Source: Hevea brasiliensis
Lineage: Eukaryota; Streptophyta; Magnoliopsida; Malpighiales; Euphorbiaceae
Length of the DNA stretch: 64,000 bases
Assembly: GCF_030052815.1 (NCBI RefSeq)
Contig: NC_079496.1
Coordinates: 81,333,652-81,397,651 of the forward strand
Reading direction: 5' to 3'
The notes under the pieces were generated by a model. That model was given only the letters and a program-made list of their open reading frames with translations. It searched no databases and had not been told where the DNA came from. Of this stretch, positions 57,915 to 64,000 are shown piece after piece. Within the stretch, counting starts at the first letter, position 1, and each line of letters begins with the position of its first letter. A program made the position numbers and the translations under genes.

Positions 57915-59526
57915 TGTAACACCCCTGATTTTTTTATATATTATTATTGGGCTTCGTGTAGGTATCCTCAATTCGCGGAAATTCGACAGTTGTCCGGATC
58001 TGTGAATTTCCGGCCAGACAGACCAGCTACCGAAAAAGTCTCCGAATTGGACCGAGGTTTTGGCTAGCCCCCCATTGTCAGACGTCCCGAGCGCGTTCCC
58101 GAAGTCGGAATCGGCAAAGGTAAACCCGAACCTTGTTTTTACGTAATTTTCTAGTGCTTAAATAGGATTAAAAATCCGTAAAATATTCGTGGTAGCTTAG
58201 AAAATTATGATTGATTTGATGGGCCCAGGAGGGGCTGTGTGATATGATTGAACTGTTGATATATGGATTGTGAATATAGAAGTGCGTTTTTAGCCCTTTT
58301 GCAGGTTGGGTAGGTCCTAGGTATAGGGGAGACTCTGCCGGATTTTCGGCACGACTTAGGACGTAATTGGTCTTTTTCTTTAATTTTATTGAGTCAGATT
58401 GTATTAAATAAATGTAATATGATTGTCGTGAGCGACAGACCTTCTTCCTCCGCCCACCGCCACGTAATTTGTCGTCAAGTCCGTGAGTAAAATATTAATT
58501 TTAATTATAATTTCGATATTATTATATGTTCGGATGCCCATGCTTCACTTATATGCATATATTTATGTAGTTAAACTCTAGGCACGATTTATGTTGCATT
58601 CATAATCGTTGATGTACCATGGATGTTGTTGTGGTAATTTGGAGCGGTGCGTGCGTTGGCGTGCGTGTGATGTGGTGTGGACTATGGATAGGACGGGTAG
58701 TCACGGCTTGAGTAATTCTGGGACCCGTTCCTTCGAGGGGTAGTCACGGCTTGAGTAATTATTGGGACCCTCGATTTGGTTATTAAGTGGAAGTCCGAGC
58801 TTGAGTAATTATTGGCACCAGTTGGATTTAAGAGAGTCAGATAGGGGATCAGCTCCCATATGTTATGATTGATACTACAGGGTGTGTGAGTGCTCCAAAT
58901 TACCTTTTTGATGCTATGATGTGAATTTATTGCTGATGTTGCATTTCATTCCACAGGTTGCATGAGTTTTAGATAGTTATAGAGATTATGGTTAAATTTG
59001 ATATTTTACTCTCTGAGTCGAACGCTCACTCCTGTTCAAAAATTTTTACAGGCCACAGGAGGATATTTTGTTCTGGGTTAACCTGCCTTTTTACCTCGCA
59101 GGTTGTTTATCAATATTGTGTAATTTTAATTACTCCTAGAATTTCCGCATGTGTTAGCAGTAATTATTTGAAATTGGTCTGTAATATTATATTCATGTTG
59201 GACCTGTAAACTTAATATTTTAAGTCTGTTTGATGGATTGGATGAGGGAGCTGAGCTCCCATTTATTATTATGTTGATGAGTATGTGGAGGGTGAGCTGA
59301 GCTCCCCAATGGATTGTTTATTGTGTTTACAGGTCGGGTGAGTCGAAAACTCCCCGTTGGAAAGTCCATTTTTATGGCCGGACTCTGTCCGTTTGTTTTC
59401 TTGATATTGGGCCCAAATGGGCCTTAGAGTTGGGTTAATGAATAGTTAAGGCTTACTACGGGCCTCGGGGGCTTTAGGCTGGCCCAGGTCCTAGTGCCGG
59501 TCCGGCCCATAGGTTGGGTCGTGACA
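57915..59526 (+). repeat. element iv 3' LTR (family D)
   Basis: A 1612-bp LTR paired with 50848-52449. The donor-like site is at 58120 and the acceptor-like site ends at 59051. Differences from the 5' LTR are mostly short indels. Confidence 0.95.
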
Positions 59527-59716
59527 AAAACAGTGAATATAAAAAGTATTGTGCACAAACCTGATTTGAGTCACCTCTAGGCCTTGACTCAATGTTCCTT
59601 ATGCTTTTCAAAATCCTTTTTAATTGAAACACACAATTTAAAGTGTTTCAGTACTCAGTTAAATTGTTTATAACAATAAAATCTAATATCTAAATTTTCT
59701 TGGTACTATTCCCTTC

Positions 59717-59804
59717 AATTCATTTCATTAGCTAACCTATAATGTTGACCTTTAATACACAATTCATTTCATTAGCCAACCTATAATGTTGACCTTTAAT
59801 ACAC
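59717..59804 (-). repeat. 44-bp tandem duplication in element iii LTR
   Basis: Units 59717-59760 and 59761-59804 differ at one base. The homologous solo LTR (near 2740-2790) has the sequence once, so this arose in or near this copy. Confidence 0.92.
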
Positions 59805-61156
59805 AATAGGTAAATTAATTTTAATGTTACCAATATATCACCTTTTATAGTCCTTTAATATTAATATATGTTACTAATTTCATTTTCAAGTGTATTGCAT
59901 TTTATTGCAATTTATCGAATTTTGGCATACTGTTTTGACCTAGCCGGATGGCCTAGTTCCCTCAGTTTCTAGATTCTGGTCAGAATTACAAACTTATAGG
60001 TTTATGTCTTATTGAACTTTTGCCACAAATTGTAGGTCATTTGGAGTTTACTAGACCATGTTATGGTCATTTTACCAATGCTGGACAGGTTGCACTAAAA
60101 TGGCAAACTTAGGTCATTTTTAGGTCATTTCCGATTTTGGCAGTTTTTGTATCCGAATTTGTGCAAGCATTTTGACTTGCTTATGGTCATTTTTGGGTTT
60201 GGTGATCTCTACAAAAGATGTAGCCCTATATCTAAGCTTTCCAATCATTTAAATTTTAGGTCATTTAGACCTGTTTTGAGTGAGTTATGGCCAAAATACT
60301 GACTGTTGTTTAAATGGTCAATTTTCAGGTTTGCAATGTCACTAATCCGGATTTGGTCAATTTTTATGTCACTTTCTAGATAGATTTTAGGTAGGCTTCC
60401 AACATGAAAGTTGGCACATTTTGTGCCTAGTTTCACCTCGAATTAGTCTCATACCAATTGGAGTTACACAATTCCATTTATAGCCTAAAACACATACTAT
60501 CCTTAATACATTTTTGAAGTATTAACCAATCACACATTCAACTAACTATACTTCACTTCCCAAACCTAATTCTGCATTTGTATCATACCACAACCATTCA
60601 TCACTTTACATTATAGTCACTTTAGGCAGAATATAATCAATTTACAATGCACTAATTACACTTTCAATTCACAATATCCAATTCTAAACAACATATACAC
60701 AAAACACTTCTAACCATTACCTATAACTTCCATCATCAATTATACAAACTGCCTCTAAATCATCACCACCAGAATTCATCAATAAGTTTCATGATATCAT
60801 AAATAATTTCATGGGTTTAAAGGCTACCTAAAAATGGCAGTTTATTTAGGTAATGAATTTCCCTTACAAACCTTAATTTCAATTGCTCAATTCACACATA
60901 CACATAAAATAAATTGGCTAAAACATCTTATGACATTAGTCAACAAGATTTCCCATGAATTCCCAACATGATTTCTTGTTCCCAAAATGTTGCCTAAGGT
61001 GTGTGTGCAAACTTTAATGAAGAAAATTGTGTTAAAAGTTGCTTAAAGTGATGTGCATAGAGCTTGGTTGAGGTACGGTAATGGAGGTTTCCATGGAGGA
61101 TGAATTCAGGTGAATATTGAGAGGTTAAAGATGATGGCATTTTCTGTCCCATATGG

Positions 61157-61165
61157 CTTATAAAG
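61157..61165 (-). promoter_or_regulatory. TATA-box candidate in element iii LTR
   Basis: CTTTATAAG on the minus strand, about 0.65 kb into the LTR. Family A LTR 17968-21123 has a TATA-like site at the equivalent distance (20435-20444). Confidence 0.5.
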
Positions 61166-61813
61166 GTGTCTCAAATTATGAGTTAGTGGAGCACTAACTT
61201 TGGTATGTTTAATTAATTTCTAAGTTCCATAATTTGCATATTTGCCACCAAACTTTCACTATTTATATTTCATTTCTAATTTTCATTTTTCATAGGGTTT
61301 TCAAACTTTAATTTCATTTATCTTTTATGGACATTTAGGTCAAAAGCCAAATCGGGGTGTCAAATGACCAAAATGCCCATCTTCAGGTTGCATTTTGAAT
61401 TTTTCGGTGCTACCGATTAACTTCTTGACCCGCCAATTTCTTTCATTTTTGTTTTTATTTATATTGACTTGCTATTTTTTTTTTTGACATTTTCAATGTC
61501 AATTACACCTCAATAAATGTTTATTTAAGTCTTAAAAATATTTTCCAGGGTTTCCCGCGGTCCAGGACTAGTCAACGGTCCTCGCCGCAACTTTCCAGTG
61601 CAGTCACCCATCGCTACGAGTTTGGCTCGTTTAACTTAGTCACATTTCATTGCTATTATTTTTCCTTTTTTTTTCTTGTATTTTCCTCTATTGTATTTCA
61701 TTATTTCATGTCTCCTCACTAACATTTAAGTGTAGTTCCAGGCATTCTAGCTGTCCGAACAGACACTAGTCACGGGAACAGTAGAACGCACTACCGAATA
61801 TAGGGGTGTTACA

Positions 61814-61827
61814 ATTCTTTCCCCCTT
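61814..61827 (-). other. element iii polypurine tract
   Basis: AAGGGGGAAAGAAT on the minus strand, adjacent to the LTR start at 61813. Confidence 0.9.
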
Positions 61828-62632
61828 AAATTAAATTTCATCTCAAAATTTTATCTTATTTTAGTCTTTGAACAACTGTGGGTGTTGCCTCCCCATATCC
61901 TCCTCTCGTCCCTAAGTAACTTCCTGGCCTGAATGATGGTCCACAACACCTTAACCAAATGTATACATTTAGTTCTCAGCTGTTTCACCTCATGTACTAA
62001 GATCTTTATGAGTTTCTCCATCATACGTTGAATTTAAATTCATTTAACCTTTTTAGAGGTAAGCAAATTTTGTGTGCTAATGAATCCACTCTTTCTAGGA
62101 CCTTGTGTGATCCTACGGAGTGAGAACTTAGTTTTTCTCTTTTCTATACATTCATATAATCTTCTTTCCTTTAAGTTTATATAAGACTTTTAACAATCTA
62201 ATATAACATTTAATTTATTTATATAACACTAATCTTTTCTTACTATCATTCTGTCTAATATTTCGATTCATGTTTCCTTATTGAATGACCATTGAGGTCA
62301 TGTTAGAATTATTTATCTAATCATTGGTCCTCTGACCACTCTAGTCAACAATCTTACTCATATTCGTAACATTTCTTTGTTACATCTGAACCAACTGTTC
62401 AAATTTTTACTTCCACAACTCTTTTATCTATCGATTTTCAATAATTTATCGTATTCTAGGAAATGTCTTTCACTAGCAAACTCTTTCAAAACTAATTCCA
62501 AAAAGACTAGTCACTAACATATCAAAATTTATTTTTTTACGAGGGACAGCAGGAAGGCAAACAATGCTGGCACTAACATAAAAGTATGCAGACCCCTGGT
62601 TAAACAATACATATATATATCTTAGTTAAAAA
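61828..62632 (-). mobile_element. element iii shortened internal core and pol tail
   Basis: Only 0.8 kb separates gag from the polypurine tract. On the minus strand it first matches element i near 13020-13140 (TTAGTGACTAGTC, CCTAGAATAC), jumps to 13895-14010 (ATCGATAGATAAAAGA-like, GACTAGAGTGGTC), then to 14400-14500, and ends with integrase/chromodomain tail traces (61850-62110). It is thus a further deleted version of the element i interior. Confidence 0.75.
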
Positions 62633-63907
62633 TCAAAAAAGTAAAAGTAACAATGTCATAAGTTTCATCCTCTTCCCCCTATTGATAGTGTATATTCTAT
62701 CTGAAGCATCACCTTGTTCTGGCTGAATCACAGTACTCTGACTTCTAGGTGTATTACCCCTACCTCTATCTCTGCCTCTACTAACTGATGGTGAACTCTT
62801 TGGGGTAGAAACTTGGGTTGATCCTTCTGACATAGTAAATGATCCAAAACGGCGTGGACTTATACAATCCTTAGCAAAATGACCAGTCCCTCCACAATTA
62901 AAATATGCTCCTATGGCGCTATAACATACCCCACTATGTGGTTTACCACAAGTTTCACAAACTCGATCTGACAGCGCATTTCTGGGTCTTTGCTAAGTTT
63001 GTTGATCCGATCAGGGCGATTTCTGTCTAGAAGATCTATCTCTACCCTACTCGCGTGAGCTAGATCCTCCAACGTGCTTTCTCTTTCCTGACCCACTATC
63101 AGGAACTTGATTAGTAGTCTTTCTAATTTTCTCTTTTTCTTCTATATCCTTTTTAACTATTTCTTCATTCTCAATTCTTTCCGGTTCCAGGGCTTGCGAT
63201 ATTAGCTCTGAGAAATTCTAGTGTCAGAACCCCACAACTTGCATTCTTATACTAGGCCTTAACCCAGCCTCAAAACGTTTACATCTGTCTCTAGGAGTGG
63301 TAAGCAAGCTTCCTGCATAATGACTCAATCAAGAGAAGTTTCTCTCATACTCTGCCACTGTTCTGTTTCTTTAATTCAGGCTTAAGAACTTCTGCAGCTT
63401 CTGGTCCACATAGGCATCTGGGACATATTTTTTTCTGAACTCTCTGAGAAAGTCATCCCAAGTCAGCACTAAGGGTTCCACCAAACTATGGGGAATGGTT
63501 TTCCACTAGTCATATGCATCCCCCTGTAGAAGTGAGACTGAGAATTGAAACTTCAGCTCATCGGTGCAGTGCAGCTTCCTAAAAACTCTTTCCATCCTTT
63601 CCAACCATTGTTCAGCCTCTAGCAGATCCACTATCCCCTTGAACTCAGTAGCCCCATACTTAATCAGCTTATCGTACTGCCTAGCTAAAGGCGGTGATTA
63701 TACCACTGGTGTCTGCAGTGGGGCTTGAGTAGGCATGTTACTAGCCATCTGTTGGAACATCGCACCCATCTGCCGAGCAAATTGAGCAAGGAACTGTGGT
63801 ATTAAGGGGGTTGTTGCAGCTGATCCACTCACATTTTGAAGGGCTGAGGCTTCCCCTTGCACCTCAGCCTCTATTGATTGATCGACTGAATGGTCCCCTT
63901 CTTCCAT
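62633..63907 (-). pseudogene. element iii gypsy gag, multiple stops
   Basis: Gag of a chromoviral gypsy element starting at the ATG at 63907 (MEEGDHSVDQS). In order: an acidic then Gln-rich N-terminus (PQFLAQFARQMGAMFQQMA), the retrotransposon gag domain (WLERMERVF at about 63600, then TWDDFLREFRKKYVPDAY, TVAEYERNFS), a charged linker, a CETCGKPHSGVC-type knuckle near 62950, a second knuckle whose first Cys is Tyr (YFNCGGTGHFAKDC, about 62865-62910), and an RG-rich tail. About six stops and a frameshift, mostly at Trp, Gln or Arg codons, inactivate it. The gag-only coding content resembles TR-GAG elements. Confidence 0.88.
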
Positions 63908-64000
63908 AGTCAATTAGAGGATATTATACCTCCTGAACAAATAACACAAGGAGATTTTCTCCCGTTAGTGAATATTTATAATGTAATGTACTGTATGTAT
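63908..64000 (-). other. element iii 5' leader, cut by window end
   Basis: Non-coding sequence upstream of the element iii gag. Its PBS and 5' LTR must lie right of 64000. Confidence 0.6.

Larger units (their letters stand above)
50848..59526 (+). mobile_element. element iv, gypsy, duplication AAAAC, non-autonomous
   Basis: A structurally complete 8679-bp plus-strand gypsy element: LTRs 50848-52449 and 57915-59526, PBS, polypurine tract, and the direct duplication AAAAC (50843-50847 and 59527-59531). The LTRs (family D, TGTAACACCCCTG...GTCGTGACA) are very similar and differ mainly by 1-4-base indels. Inside there is no gag, protease or RT, only a 3.4-kb non-coding stretch and a broken RNase H-integrase-chromodomain region, so transposition must have depended on another element. 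Confidence 0.95.
59527..61813 (-). mobile_element. element iii 3' LTR, proximal part (family A)
   Basis: Continuation of the LTR begun at 49636. On the minus strand it starts TGTAACACCCC at 61813; with element iv removed the LTR is about 3.5 kb. It matches the solo LTR at 1437-4981 along its length. A TATA candidate CTTTATAAG lies at 61157-61165 (minus strand). A 44-bp tandem duplication at 59717-59804 is not seen in the 1437-4981 copy. Confidence 0.93.

Noticed and set aside
1..64000. CRISPR array, tRNA or rRNA genes, or an intact host gene
   Set aside because: No spaced identical short repeats with unique spacers apart from the minisatellites, no tRNA cloverleaf or rRNA sequence recognised by eye, and every coding trace belongs to retrotransposons. 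TGGTATCAGAGC sites are primer binding sites, not tRNA genes.

Overview
This window is plant nuclear DNA built almost entirely of nested LTR retrotransposons. I find no convincing host gene, tRNA, rRNA, CRISPR array or bacterial-type feature. It is AT-rich. The copia elements and gypsy element iv prime from initiator-Met tRNA (TGGTATCAGAGC). The gypsy elements are chromovirus (Tekay/Del-like), with long TGTAACACCC-type LTRs. TRIMs are present. This points to a dicot angiosperm; I cannot fix the species from sequence alone.

Left block (1-25.2 kb). From outermost to innermost layer: LTR-like repeat C (21124-22008 and 24011-~25200) received a family A LTR in minus orientation (17968-21123). That received gypsy element i (plus, 12636-17967, left part outside the window). 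Element i received copia-1 (minus, window start-12635). A solo family A LTR (1437-4981, duplication GATAC) then landed in the 3' LTR of copia-1. A solo family B LTR (22009-24010) sits separately in repeat C.

Centre (25.2-33.5 kb). A second copy of repeat C carries a 701-bp composite TRIM with three LTRs from two families inside one ATTAG duplication (25543-26243), and a solo family A LTR (27275-31061, duplication AAAGA). About 1.6 kb of unassigned DNA, a (TA)28 microsatellite and an AT-rich tandem pair follow.

Right block (33.5-64 kb). A 5'-truncated, stop-riddled gypsy pol (33571-35760) with its LTR (35799-36599) is interrupted by a family B LTR (36600-38461), and that by a plus-strand LTR (38462-39392 and 48819-49635). 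The plus-strand LTR holds copia-2 (39393-48813, duplication AATGA) and gypsy element iii (minus, 49636 to beyond the window). The LTR of iii holds element iv (50848-59526, duplication AAAAC), which has closely matching 1.6-kb LTRs and is probably the youngest large insertion apart from short indels.

No element here has an intact gag-pol. Elements i, iii and iv share a non-coding internal core in place of most of PR-RT, as expected of non-autonomous deletion derivatives moved in trans. Long LTRs of several families share a stem-loop followed by a CAG/G acceptor-like site downstream of a GAG/GT or AAG/GT donor-like site, suggesting an intron carried inside the LTR.
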